A stretch of 64,000 bases of DNA from an uncultured Spirochaetales bacterium (GTDB lineage Bacteria; Spirochaetota; Spirochaetia; JAFGXN01). The notes beneath the pieces were generated by a model. The model did not search any database, was not told the origin of the DNA, and worked only from the letters and a program-made list of their open reading frames with translations. The stretch lies in NCBI GenBank assembly GCA_949289575.1, contig CASEOG010000003.1, positions 186,001-250,000 on the forward strand, given 5' to 3'. Of the stretch, positions 1-8,569 are shown in pieces. Position numbers and translations under genes: made by a program. Every line of letters starts with the position of its first letter. Position 1 is the stretch's first letter.

Positions 1-1420
1 CAAAATCGGTATCGAGCTGACCGACTCCGCCTACGTTGTCATCAATATGCACACCATGACCCGTGTCGGAACACGTGTTCTGGAGATTTTGGGCGACAAC
101 GGCGAATTTGTTCCGTGTATCCACTCTGTCGGCAAACCGCTGGCTCCCGGCGAAAGCGATAACGGCGTTTGGCCGTGCGCTCCGATTGAAAAGAAATACA
201 TCGCTCACTTCCCCGAAACCCGCGAAATCTGGTCGTACGGTTCCGGTTACGGCGGAAACGCTCTGCTGGGCAAAAAATGTCTGGCATTGCGTATCGCTTC
301 CGTTCAGGCACGCGATGAAGGCTGGCTGGCCGAGCACATGCTCATCCTGAAACTGACCAACCCGAAAGGCGAAGTCAAATACGTCACAGGCGCCTTCCCC
401 TCCGCCTGCGGAAAAACCAACCTGGCGATGCTGATTCCGACCATTCCCGGCTGGAAAGTCGAAACCATCGGAGACGATATTGCCTGGATGAAGTTCGGTA
501 AAGACGGACGTCTCTACGCCATCAACCCCGAAGCCGGATTCTTCGGTGTTGCTCCCGGAACGTCCATGAGATCCAACCCGAACGCCATGCACTCGATTGA
601 AAAAGACACCATTTTCACCAACGTGGCTCTGACCGAAGACGGTGATGTCTGGTGGGAAGGTATGGAAACCGAACCGGGCGAAAAACTGATCGACTGGAAA
701 GGCAATGTCTGGACAAAAGCTTCCGGAGAGAAAGCAGCTCACCCGAATGCCCGCTTCACCGCAAAAGCTTCCAACTGTCCGGCGATTGCCGACGAATGGG
801 AAGATCCGAACGGAGTTCCTATTTCCGCATTCCTGTTCGGAGGACGCCGCCCGTCGACCGTTCCTCTCGTTCACGAAGCAACGAGCTGGAATCACGGTGT
901 TTTCATGGCATCCATTATCGGTTCCGAAATCACGGCTGCCGCTTTGGATCTCAAAGCCGGAACAATCCGCCGCGACCCGTTTGCCATGCTGCCGTTCTGC
1001 GGATACAACATGGGCGATTACTTCAAACACTGGGTCAAGCTGGGCGCCAATGCCGATGCTTCCAAACTGCCGAAAATTTTCTACGTCAACTGGTTCCGCA
1101 AAACTCCGGAAGGCAAATGGCTGTGGCCCGGTTACGGCGACAACAGCCGCGTCCTGAAATGGATTTTCGACCGCTGCGACAATGCGATTGAAGCCCGTCA
1201 GACCGCTATCGGATTCATGCCGAATCCGGAAGATATCGACATTTCCGGTATGAAAGATACCACCTTGGACGATATGAAGCAGCTGCTGAGTGTCGACGTC
1301 GAAGGCTGGAAGAAAGAAGTCGAAGGCATCAAAGAACACTACAAAAAATTCGGCGACAAACTGCCGAAAGAATTGGCAGACGAACTGGCCGCTCTGGAAA
1401 GCCGCCTGAACAATGCCTGA
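1..1420 (+). CDS. pckG: Phosphoenolpyruvate carboxykinase (GTP), 5' end missing
   Basis: GTP-dependent PEP carboxykinase interconverts oxaloacetate and PEP in the cytosol, for gluconeogenesis or, in many fermenters, CO2 fixation towards succinate. The reading frame is open from base 2, so the start lies outside the window; about 473 residues are present out of roughly 600 usual for the family. Diagnostic segments visible are the P-loop [11 protein letters not shown] with the reactive cysteine, the [12 protein letters not shown] segment and [11 protein letters not shown] near the guanine-binding region. These separate it from the ATP-dependent enzyme. The gene ends at a strong intrinsic terminator and is not linked to the next gene. 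Confidence 0.96.
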   Translation, partial: KIGIELTDSAYVVINMHTMTRVGTRVLEILGDNGEFVPCIHSVGKPLAPGESDNGVWPCAPIEKKYIAHFPETREIWSYGSGYGGNALLGKKCLALRIASVQARDEGWLAEHMLILKLTNPKGEVKYVTGAFPSACGKTNLAMLIPTIPGWKVETIGDDIAWMKFGKDGRLYAINPEAGFFGVAPGTSMRSNPNAMHSIEKDTIFTNVALTEDGDVWWEGMETEPGEKLIDWKGNVWTKASGEKAAHPNARFTAKASNCPAIADEWEDPNGVPISAFLFGGRRPSTVPLVHEATSWNHGVFMASIIGSEITAAALDLKAGTIRRDPFAMLPFCGYNMGDYFKHWVKLGANADASKLPKIFYVNWFRKTPEGKWLWPGYGDNSRVLKWIFDRCDNAIEARQTAIGFMPNPEDIDISGMKDTTLDDMKQLLSVDVEGWKKEVEGIKEHYKKFGDKLPKELADELAALESRLNNA

Positions 1421-1438
1421 TCGGATTTACAAAACCGA

Positions 1439-1467
1439 AGCCGTTCCCCCGGGAACGGCTTTTTTAT
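1439..1467 (+). terminator. Intrinsic terminator of pckG
   Basis: A 10-bp perfect stem (AGCCGTTCCC with GGGAACGGCT) and a 2-base loop are followed directly by a T tract. Confidence 0.93.
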
Positions 1468-1479
1468 TCTCTTTTTCTC

Positions 1480-1507
1480 AAAAAAAACCCGCCGCATAGC
1501 GACGGGT
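1480..1507 (-). terminator. Orphan minus-strand intrinsic terminator
   Basis: On the minus strand ACCCGTCGC pairs with GCGGCGGGT (one U-G pair, loop TAT) and is followed by eight T. No protein gene on the minus strand ends here, so it probably terminates a non-coding transcript. Confidence 0.6.
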
Positions 1508-1645
1508 CCATAAAAAGGAGAAACGGCGAACGAGTTCCTTTCAAACAGATTTCCGCAAAACGGCTTCCGGGTATTTTACGGAGAACTACGGAAGAGCGCG
1601 GATTGAAATCCGAAAGGAATTCGAAAACTATCATCTGATAGCTTA
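1480..1645 (-). ncRNA. Candidate small RNA, about 160 nt
   Basis: Inferred only from a promoter-like TTGACA-N17-TATATA at 1679-1651 on the minus strand and the orphan terminator at 1507-1480. The predicted RNA starts with a short hairpin (CTATC/GATAG) and ends with the terminator hairpin. I do not recognise 6S, SRP, tmRNA or RNase P signatures. A reading frame crosses it, but it also runs through the promoter and has no plausible start, so a protein product is unlikely. Confidence 0.35.
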
Positions 1646-1650
1646 ATCTA

Positions 1651-1679
1651 TATATATTAGAAATAACTAATTTTGTCAA
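1651..1679 (-). promoter_or_regulatory. Sigma-70-type promoter for the candidate small RNA
   Basis: Minus strand: perfect -35 TTGACA (1679-1674), 17-base spacer, -10 TATATA (1656-1651). This is one of the best promoter matches in the window, yet it lies in a gene-free gap. Confidence 0.55.
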
Positions 1680-1746
1680 CCCGTTTCCGATATTTTTTAT
1701 GTCATTTTTTTCCGTGATAACGATAATAAGATTTCCCGAAAACCTC

Positions 1747-1775
1747 TTGCGTTTTTCGGGTGAATTCTTTATAAA
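1747..1775 (+). promoter_or_regulatory. Promoter of the beta-barrel gene
   Basis: TTGCGT, 17 bases, TATAAA; the predicted start of transcription falls just before the AAGGAG ribosome binding site at 1783-1788. Confidence 0.5.
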
Positions 1776-1798
1776 ATCTTCAAAGGAGTAACCAACTA

Positions 1799-2782
1799 TT
1801 GAAAAAAACATTTTATTCTTTTTTAACAGGACTGGTTTTTTTTGTCGGAATCGGATTTCCGGCAACAGCACAGGATGCCGTTAATGAAGCGGCTGTCGAA
1901 ATCGCAGATTCGCCGATCGAAGCCGAATACGGCGTTTCGACATCTATCGAAACCGACAGCGGTAAATCGGACGAAGCCGACTCCACATGGGGACATCAGC
2001 TGACCGATATCGATGTCGAGGCTTATCTGACATTTTCGAAAGCCGTGACCGATACTATCGGTGTCTATTGGGGCTTGTACGACTGGATGAATGTCACTCT
2101 GAATCCGGACGGGACACAATCGGGTCTGGCCAACGAAATCACGGGACTGGCCGGAATCACCTACGATCCGTCGGAAACGTTTTCCCTCTTTTTTGACGGA
2201 GGTATCATTACGGCGGTCACGGCTCTTCCCGACGGTGATAATTATATGTACGGCGGATTTGCCTTCAATCTGGGTTTCGACGTTTACGCGGAAGAAGTTC
2301 CCGTCGGATTTTCGTTTGCGGAATATCTGAACCCGATGATGGCGTTTCATTCGGCCGATGACTGGTACATTTTCAACATCTCGGATGCAACCTTTACATA
2401 TTCTTTTGTAGACGAACTGAGCGACAAAGCTGCCGGCGGATTCTTTGCCGGACTCTATCTCGAAAATCTGGTTTCGTTTGACGGAGCCGCTTATTTCGAT
2501 GATTTTGTCCGGGTCGATTTTTTTACCGGATTTGATGTCACACTGGCGACCGGCAACGATGATATTTACCCCGGTTTTAAAGCCGGACTGGCTTATCTGT
2601 ACGAAAGCGGCTGTGAAACCGGTTCCGACCGCGAAACATGGCGCAACGACCTGGGACCGCTTTTGGGACTTTACGGTCAGTGCGGAGCCTTTAATGCTTA
2701 CGCCGATTTTCAGCCGATGCTGTACACCCCGAATTCCAACCCTTATCTGCGGATCTCTCTCGGAATGGGTTTCGATTTCTGA
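1799..2782 (+). CDS. Exported protein, probable outer-membrane beta-barrel
   Basis: I do not recognise a named family. The 327-residue product starts with a signal peptide (about residues 1-25, hydrophobic core then a cleavage site near ATAQ). The rest is rich in alternating aromatic and glycine residues and ends in GMGFDF, a terminal phenylalanine typical of outer-membrane barrels that use the BAM machinery. The start is TTG at 1799, chosen because an AAGGAG ribosome binding site lies about 10 bases upstream and the signal peptide begins there. It is a single gene with its own promoter and terminator. Porin-like or structural outer-membrane roles are both possible. Confidence 0.72.
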   Translation: MKKTFYSFLTGLVFFVGIGFPATAQDAVNEAAVEIADSPIEAEYGVSTSIETDSGKSDEADSTWGHQLTDIDVEAYLTFSKAVTDTIGVYWGLYDWMNVTLNPDGTQSGLANEITGLAGITYDPSETFSLFFDGGIITAVTALPDGDNYMYGGFAFNLGFDVYAEEVPVGFSFAEYLNPMMAFHSADDWYIFNISDATFTYSFVDELSDKAAGGFFAGLYLENLVSFDGAAYFDDFVRVDFFTGFDVTLATGNDDIYPGFKAGLAYLYESGCETGSDRETWRNDLGPLLGLYGQCGAFNAYADFQPMLYTPNSNPYLRISLGMGFDF

Positions 2783-2803
2783 GTCAGGCTTTCTGACATC
2801 GGA

Positions 2804-2840
2804 TAAAAAAAGCGGAAAACCATGGTTTTCCGCTTTTTTG
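2804..2840. terminator. Bidirectional intrinsic terminator
   Basis: An 11-bp stem (AAGCGGAAAAC/GTTTTCCGCTT, loop CATG) flanked by A and T runs lies between convergent genes, serving the barrel gene and the aminotransferase. Confidence 0.9.
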
Positions 2841-2867
2841 TTTTAAAGCAACGTTCCGGTTCCGCCG

Positions 2868-4154
2868 TTACAGCGTTTCGACCGCCTCGAAAATCTTCGC
2901 ATAAAGTTCGTCGATACCTTCCAAATCGACCGCACTGAAGGCGACCCGCAGATAACGGTCCTTTACCGAAATCGTCCCGATGGCAAACTCTTTCAGCAGC
3001 TTTTGCCGCAAGAGCTCCGCGTTTCCGTCGACTTCGAAACACATAAAGTATCCCGAATTAAACGGCAACGCTTTCAGCCGGGTGCCTTTGTAACCGTCGA
3101 CAGCCGCTTTCACCCGACGATAACGGGCTTCGAGAATCTCATCATAGCTTTTGCGGTCGTTTTCGTAATCGCCGTCTTTCAACGCCTCTATCAGAATCGA
3201 CTGAGCTGTTTTGGAACAGTTGGAAACGGAAGCCCGAACACTGCCGGCCGTTTTCATTTCCAGAGCTTTCAGCTGTGCTTCGTTCAATCCTTTCGACGCG
3301 TAGGTCATAAAGCCGATACGGAAACCCCATACAAAATGTTCTTTTGTTGCCCCGTCAATTTTAATCGCCATCACGTTTTCATGCAGATTCGCAAAAATCG
3401 AAAAAAGCGATTCTTTGTAAATATCGTCCTCGTAAAAAAGTCCGAAGTAAGCATCGTCGATGATAAAGTTCATCTTCCATCCCTCTTCGGCCAGAGCGAA
3501 AACCCGCTTTTTCAGCTCTTCGGCTTCATTCTTAAGCATTGTGTAACCGGTCGGATTGTTCGGAAAATTGAGAATCACCGTTACCTGTTTCTCTTTGCCG
3601 TTTTCGACCATTGCCTTGCAGAGAGCATCGATGTTGAACGATCCTTCTTCCGTATAGAAAGGGAAGAAGGCCAATTCCGCATCACGCATTCCCGAAAGAA
3701 TCATGTCGTAGTTTTCCCAATACAAATCGCTGCACACCACTTTGTCCCGGGCATTGACAAACAGGGATGCTGCCTGCGAAACGCCGCCGGTCAATCCGGG
3801 TACGACAACCGGTAACGAAATCGGACAACGGTTCAGCGACGGATTTTTCCGGTAAATTTCCTCTTTCCAGAGCGCCCGCAGTTCCGCTTCACCGTAAGAA
3901 TTGGCGTAGGAAACAATCTGCGCCTCCGTTAAATGTGTAAACTGCTTTCGGATGAACGGAACCATAATCGGTTTTTTGTTATGCACCGCCATACCGGTTG
4001 TCGCATTGAAAAGCTTTGCCTCTTTACCGGCCTGCGCCGACTGTTCGACAATACCGTAAATCGGGAAAAACATTCGTTTTCCGTAATCGGAAAGAAACCA
4101 ATCGGCGATCGATCCCTTCAGTGTTTCGTTTAATTCAATTGCCAGTGCGTCCAT
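2868..4154 (-). CDS. PLP-dependent class I/II aminotransferase
   Basis: A fold-type I pyridoxal-phosphate enzyme of the aspartate/aromatic aminotransferase superfamily, 428 residues. The motif NFPNNPTGYTM is the typical cofactor/substrate loop, and the lysine in DGATKEHFVWGFRIGF is in the Schiff-base position before the GxRxG segment. The exact amino-acid substrate cannot be told from sequence. The start at 4154 gives MDALAIELNE, with GGGG about 7 bases upstream; an ATG four codons earlier has its purine run too close. The start overlaps the end of queG by 20 bases, so it is probably translated by coupling at the end of a SPOR-purU-queG operon. Confidence 0.85.
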   Translation of the reverse strand: MDALAIELNETLKGSIADWFLSDYGKRMFFPIYGIVEQSAQAGKEAKLFNATTGMAVHNKKPIMVPFIRKQFTHLTEAQIVSYANSYGEAELRALWKEEIYRKNPSLNRCPISLPVVVPGLTGGVSQAASLFVNARDKVVCSDLYWENYDMILSGMRDAELAFFPFYTEEGSFNIDALCKAMVENGKEKQVTVILNFPNNPTGYTMLKNEAEELKKRVFALAEEGWKMNFIIDDAYFGLFYEDDIYKESLFSIFANLHENVMAIKIDGATKEHFVWGFRIGFMTYASKGLNEAQLKALEMKTAGSVRASVSNCSKTAQSILIEALKDGDYENDRKSYDEILEARYRRVKAAVDGYKGTRLKALPFNSGYFMCFEVDGNAELLRQKLLKEFAIGTISVKDRYLRVAFSAVDLEGIDELYAKIFEAVETL

Positions 4155-5127
4155 TTTTGACCCCATCCTTTCCAGAATATTCAAAAAAAGAAGGAATGTC
4201 AACGGAAGAGAGTTCGGAAAATTCATTTTTGTAAACGGCGCAGACTTGTGCGGTCTCGTCGGGGAAAAGACCCGCCCGCCGGCACAGAACAACGGCATTG
4301 CGGATCAGAGCCCGTTTTTCGATCCACCCCATTCCCAGAGCGGTTTTTCTCAGATATAAGGAGAGCACTTCTTCGCCTTCGCCGGCCATCCGCAGCCAGT
4401 CGCCCAAAGTCGCTGTCGGATCGATTTCACCGCAGTCGTGAACCGTTCCGGGGCGGTTAAAGCGGTTGTAAGGACATGCATTGCGGCAGCGCGCACAGCC
4501 GTAAAGAATATCCCACCGGGGAAGCAGTTCCGCCGGCAGCCGGCCCGCCCGAGAGGCCAGACTTTGCAGGCAGCGGCTGCGGTCAAGCCCCTTTTCGGAC
4601 AGCGCCCCGACGGGACAGGCGTCGATGCAGGCGGTACAGGCGCCGCAACCGCGCGCCGGCGCCCGCAACGGCTCCGCGGTATCCGGCAACGCACCGCGTT
4701 CGACAGCCGCGAACAGCCGCTCTTCGGCCGCGTCTGAAAACAGCAGTCCGCCGATGAGGGTATTCACCCCCGCCGACGGCGAAATCAGCAGCGTCGATTT
4801 GCCGCAAAAGCCGAGCCCTGCGGCAACCGCCATCTCTTTTTCCGGCAGCTGCGAGTTAACGAAAATCCGAATCCCGTCCCGCCCCAAGGCGGTTCCTTCC
4901 CGCAGCCGAACCGCGGCCGCCTTCAGCCGCCTCACCATTTCGCGGTAATGATTTTTTCGGGCAAAAACATCGATGTAAGCCGCGGCCGATTCGCGGGGCA
5001 AAGCCGCCGTCTCCGTTTCGTACGGAAACAGCCCGACAACGGCAATTTCCCCTTTGTAACGCAGCGGCGCCGCATCGCAAAAGCCGCTTTCTTTCAGAAT
5101 TGCAACGACGGAAGCAATTTCGGTCAT
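4135..5127 (-). CDS. queG: Epoxyqueuosine reductase
   Basis: QueG catalyses the last step of queuosine synthesis, reducing epoxyqueuosine in the anticodon wobble position of GUN tRNAs with cobalamin and two 4Fe-4S clusters. The cluster ligands are visible as CGACTACIDACPVGAL and, after a further cysteine in RSRCLQ, CARCRNACPYNR. At 330 residues the length is normal. The gene follows purU with a 2-base gap and has no strong ribosome binding site of its own, so it is likely coupled to purU translation. No other queuosine genes are in the window. Confidence 0.9.
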   Translation of the reverse strand: MTEIASVVAILKESGFCDAAPLRYKGEIAVVGLFPYETETAALPRESAAAYIDVFARKNHYREMVRRLKAAAVRLREGTALGRDGIRIFVNSQLPEKEMAVAAGLGFCGKSTLLISPSAGVNTLIGGLLFSDAAEERLFAAVERGALPDTAEPLRAPARGCGACTACIDACPVGALSEKGLDRSRCLQSLASRAGRLPAELLPRWDILYGCARCRNACPYNRFNRPGTVHDCGEIDPTATLGDWLRMAGEGEEVLSLYLRKTALGMGWIEKRALIRNAVVLCRRAGLFPDETAQVCAVYKNEFSELSSVDIPSFFEYSGKDGVKNGRTGN

Positions 5128-5129
5128 TC

Positions 5130-5999
5130 TCAGTAATCGAAAACAACCGTTTTGTTGGAATAAGTCAAAACTTTGTGTTCCAAATGATTTTTAACCGCCC
5201 GCGCCAGAACCTCTTTTTCCAGATTTTTTCCTTTTAAAATCAAATCCTGAATCGTATCGCGGTGGGAAATCCGCTCGACATCCTGTTCGATAATCGGTCC
5301 CTCATCCAAATCGGTCGTTACATAGTGACTGGTCGCCCCGATCAGTTTGACTCCCCGTTTGTACGCCTGGTGATACGGCTTGGCACCGATAAAGGCCGGT
5401 AAAAACGAATGATGAATATTGATGATTTTATTACGGTAACGGTCGACAAATTCCGGACTGAGGACCTGCATATAACGGGCCAAAATAATCAGATCGACCC
5501 CTTTCTCATCCATCAACGCAAACTCCCGCGCCTCCGTTTCCGCCTTTGTATCGGCTGTCATCGGAAAACAGGCAAACGGAATCTTGAAGTAGTCGGCAAT
5601 CTCCCGGGCGTCTTCGTGATTACTGATGATCTGAACCACATCGCACGGCAGCTCGCCTTCCTTATTGCGAATCAGCAGTTCATACAAACAGTGGTCGAAT
5701 TTCGAAACAAAAATGACCACCCGTGCCCGTTCGTTCCCGAATTTCAGTTCCCAATTCATTCCGTACTTAATCGCAATCGGCTCGAATGCCGAGCGGATTT
5801 TCTCTTTCGGAATCGCAAAATCGGTCAGAGACCATTCGATTCTCATGAAAAAAATCCCCTCGTCTTCATCTTTATGCTGACTCGAATGAATGATATTTCC
5901 GTTATAAGTGCTCACAAAATGCGATACTTCCGTCACGATTCCCCGTCTGTCGGGACAGGAAAACAAAATAACGGCTCTGTCTTCGTCGCTGATCTTCAC
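5130..5999 (-). CDS. purU: Formyltetrahydrofolate deformylase
   Basis: PurU hydrolyses 10-formyl-THF to formate and THF, balancing one-carbon pools. An ACT domain (about residues 1-80, starting AVILFSCPDRRGIVTEV) precedes a formyltransferase domain with INIHHSFLPAF and a later LDEGPIIEQD, the usual catalytic Asn-His-Asp set. The start chosen is GTG at 5999, giving MKISDEDRAV (289 residues), because GGGAGGA lies 6 bases upstream; an in-frame ATG at 6014 overlaps that binding site. It follows the SPOR-domain gene with a 2-base gap. Confidence 0.92.
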   Translation of the reverse strand: MKISDEDRAVILFSCPDRRGIVTEVSHFVSTYNGNIIHSSQHKDEDEGIFFMRIEWSLTDFAIPKEKIRSAFEPIAIKYGMNWELKFGNERARVVIFVSKFDHCLYELLIRNKEGELPCDVVQIISNHEDAREIADYFKIPFACFPMTADTKAETEAREFALMDEKGVDLIILARYMQVLSPEFVDRYRNKIINIHHSFLPAFIGAKPYHQAYKRGVKLIGATSHYVTTDLDEGPIIEQDVERISHRDTIQDLILKGKNLEKEVLARAVKNHLEHKVLTYSNKTVVFDY

Positions 6000-6001
6000 T
6001 G

Positions 6002-7684
6002 TCAATCCTCCCATATCTGTAAATCCCGCGCCAGTTGCAGAATTTCGCCGTAATCGATCTTTGAACCTTGCCGGCCGGACCCTACCGCAATAATATAAGG
6101 TTTAAAAGAAAAACTCAACTCATTGAACGAATCGTTTTCCAAAAACCATCCTGTTCGACCGTCCACCCGCTTTTCTTCGCTTGTATTCCATCCCCGATAC
6201 GGTCGATCCTGACGATGTTCTTCCATAAAAAGTGAGTGAACCTTTTCGGCGTTCAATTCGTAATCCAGATTAAAGAACGAAACAGCCGTCATGGCTCCGC
6301 GTATATCAAACAGACAGGAAGCATCCCAATGGCCGACAATCTGTTTTGCCCACACCGCATTGCCCCGTTCTTCGGCATAATCGATTTCCACCCGTTTTAA
6401 AGAAAAGGAAAGAAACAGTCTGTCTTCCGCCTTTGTTTTCGGCAGAATAAATAATGTTTTTCTGATTTCCGGATAAACAAACCGGTCACCCCCTTGCCAT
6501 GCCCGATGAATAAAGTCATGCCATTCTTCCCCGGAAAAGGAATCGGCTGACAGATAAAACAAATGTTTCCGGTCTCCCGAAATTCCGACCAGCTCCGTTT
6601 CCGAATTCCGGTAAAATTCCAGGTATCCGTAATCTCCTTTAAACAAAACAGGAGACTGCGAATCTTTTTCGAAGGAGAAGGGTTCCGAAACCGGCTCGTT
6701 TCCGGAGAAAATGGTCACAAAGATTCTTCTGCCGAAAAGCGGATTTTCGTAAACCGCAAAAGAACAGGCATTCCGCAATCCGATTCGATCCAAATGCGGC
6801 ATCATCTCCCGAATTTTTCCCGAATCGACGGAATAGGGAATTCGACTGATATTATCGATATCGAAAAGTTCGAGAGAAGTCAACGAATAATCCGAATGTA
6901 TCGGAAAATAATTCAGCTGCTCGAGGATAACCGGCGACAAATCTTCCGGAATCCCGTAATGTTCGACAAAACGGACCACCTCCTGCTCTTCCGTCAGACG
7001 GTCAAAATCTTCTGTCTGATCCCGGAATTCATCCAAATGACGGACTCCTTTTGAGATCACTCCCTTCGTCTCCAGCTTTTCACGATAGGCTTCGGCTTCA
7101 CCCTCCGAAGAAAAGGCTCCCGAATGAAGATCAAAGCTGAGCAGTGTTTCTTCATCATATTTTTTGACAATATAGGATTCGATTTCTTTTTCTTTCAGTT
7201 GACTCTGTGCTTTTTCGGCCTGAATCTCTTCCTTATATCGTTCCAGAAAAACCGAGTACGGCGTTTGCGGTGTCAGCGGAAAACGGTTTTTCTCTGTTTC
7301 CCGAACGGAATCCGCACGATCCGAAACGGACCCGCTGCCGTTTCCCGTCGCGGAATGTGCGGCAGATGCCGGCCTTTCGGTTCGAACCGCTCTTAAAGGA
7401 CCCAAATTCAGGCTTCCGATAATTTCCGTGTTTTCGAGATCCGCTATCCGTTTCCGAACCGCTTCCGCTTCCTCATAGATGTCCCGGCTGACCACATACA
7501 GATATGTTGAACCCGGATAGCGTTCTTCCCGAAGAATTTCCGAATAAATTCCGTTCTTCTCCAAAGTCTCCGCCAACTGTACGGCAAAATCCCCGTTAAG
7601 AAAAACACCGAAGCAAACCCGTTCCTGTGCCCAAACCGCAGCGGAAATCCATAACAGCAGTGTCAAAAAAATCTTTCTTTTCAC
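6002..7684 (-). CDS. Exported protein with SPOR-like segments
   Basis: 560 residues, unknown function. A signal peptide (KRKIFLTLLLW core, cleavage near VWAQ) is followed by a SPOR-like segment at about 18-82 (VCFGVFLNGDFAVQLAETL) and a second weaker one at about 180-225 (FDLHSGAFSSEGEAEAYREK). SPOR domains bind denuded glycan strands of peptidoglycan. A linker rich in Ser, Glu and Lys separates them and the C-terminal half is a novel region with alternating strands. The start is GTG at 7684, with GGGGGAG 8 bases upstream; the earlier ATG at 7708 overlaps that site. It is the first gene of a probable operon with purU, queG and the aminotransferase, an odd pairing of envelope and metabolic genes. 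Confidence 0.6.
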   Translation of the reverse strand: MKRKIFLTLLLWISAAVWAQERVCFGVFLNGDFAVQLAETLEKNGIYSEILREERYPGSTYLYVVSRDIYEEAEAVRKRIADLENTEIIGSLNLGPLRAVRTERPASAAHSATGNGSGSVSDRADSVRETEKNRFPLTPQTPYSVFLERYKEEIQAEKAQSQLKEKEIESYIVKKYDEETLLSFDLHSGAFSSEGEAEAYREKLETKGVISKGVRHLDEFRDQTEDFDRLTEEQEVVRFVEHYGIPEDLSPVILEQLNYFPIHSDYSLTSLELFDIDNISRIPYSVDSGKIREMMPHLDRIGLRNACSFAVYENPLFGRRIFVTIFSGNEPVSEPFSFEKDSQSPVLFKGDYGYLEFYRNSETELVGISGDRKHLFYLSADSFSGEEWHDFIHRAWQGGDRFVYPEIRKTLFILPKTKAEDRLFLSFSLKRVEIDYAEERGNAVWAKQIVGHWDASCLFDIRGAMTAVSFFNLDYELNAEKVHSLFMEEHRQDRPYRGWNTSEEKRVDGRTGWFLENDSFNELSFSFKPYIIAVGSGRQGSKIDYGEILQLARDLQIWED

Positions 7685-7789
7685 GCCGATAACTCCCCCT
7701 ATCGGCAATTTTAGACGGGAAATATCGCTTTGTCAATCTTTTCCCTTTAAAGCAACAACGGTAAAAAACCAAATATCCCTTAAAAACTA

Positions 7790-7818
7790 TTGCAATAGAC
7801 AGAAAGCACGATTATAAT
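7790..7818 (+). promoter_or_regulatory. Promoter, predicted leaderless
   Basis: TTGCAA-N17-TATAAT. The -10 box ends 7 bases before the ATG at 7826 and no ribosome binding site is present, so transcription should begin at or next to the start codon. Confidence 0.65.
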
Positions 7819-7825
7819 AAAAGTA

Positions 7826-8569
7826 ATGCGGAAATACGCCTGCTTAGTTTTGTTTCTGATTCTTTCTCTTTCGGGGTGGAGTGCCGGCAATATCGAAGTT
7901 CAGACTGTTCCGTCGGGAGCACGCATCTATCTTCAGTATTTGGACGACGGGGGCATCAAATCGCCGGACGGACAGGAAAGTTTAAAAACACAGGATCCGC
8001 GGTTTCAAAACGGATTGGCTTTTGCCGGCAATTCGCCGTTGAGAATCGACATGATCGGCGTCGGCAAATTCAAAGTGGTTGCCGAAATGGACGGTTACGA
8101 AAAGGCGACGCAGGAAGCTCTGATTTATGACGAAAAAACCACAACGGTTCGATTCGATATGAAAAGAAAGCTCCACAGCCCGGAGCTGGACAGCGACCTG
8201 ACTTCCGCCGACGGCGAACCGCTCTTCTCGGTTGAAATTTCAATGAAAACGGATGCCGGACCGGTTCCCGTACTGACCAATATATCCGAAATTATTTATC
8301 AGGGACCCGACAACCGGAAAAACATTATCGACAGGAACAAAATCATTGAAAACAAAACACCGCCCTCTTTTTCGGGCGGCGTAATGGATACAAAATACTA
8401 TATCAGAAACCTGAGCGGAAACTGGTATGTTATTGTTCAGATGGACGAAGAGTCGATTTTCACAATCGAGCTCAAAGTATATGACGCCGCCCACAATGTC
8501 GTTCACTCCGACATGGCCACCGGCGCCTATGAAATTCTTTCGGTATACAACTGGGAAATCAACCGTTAA
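7826..8569 (+). CDS. Exported protein with PEGA-like N-terminal domain
   Basis: 247 residues with a signal peptide (residues 1-20, ending GWSAG). The mature N-terminus reads GNIEVQTVPSGARIYLQYL, the pattern of PEGA repeats found in bacterial surface proteins, and the following section to about residue 105 keeps the strand-rich PEGA look. The C-terminal 130 residues are unrecognised. The ATG at 7826 has no ribosome binding site and sits right after a strong -10 box. The 3' end overlaps the convergent SPOR-repeat gene by 11 bases and there is no terminator between them. Confidence 0.6.
   Translation: MRKYACLVLFLILSLSGWSAGNIEVQTVPSGARIYLQYLDDGGIKSPDGQESLKTQDPRFQNGLAFAGNSPLRIDMIGVGKFKVVAEMDGYEKATQEALIYDEKTTTVRFDMKRKLHSPELDSDLTSADGEPLFSVEISMKTDAGPVPVLTNISEIIYQGPDNRKNIIDRNKIIENKTPPSFSGGVMDTKYYIRNLSGNWYVIVQMDEESIFTIELKVYDAAHNVVHSDMATGAYEILSVYNWEINR

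Noticed and set aside
1464..1871. 135-codon minus-strand frame in the pckG-barrel gap
   Set aside because: It starts inside the opposite signal-peptide coding region, crosses a promoter and ends at a terminator hairpin; the region is better explained as a non-coding transcript.
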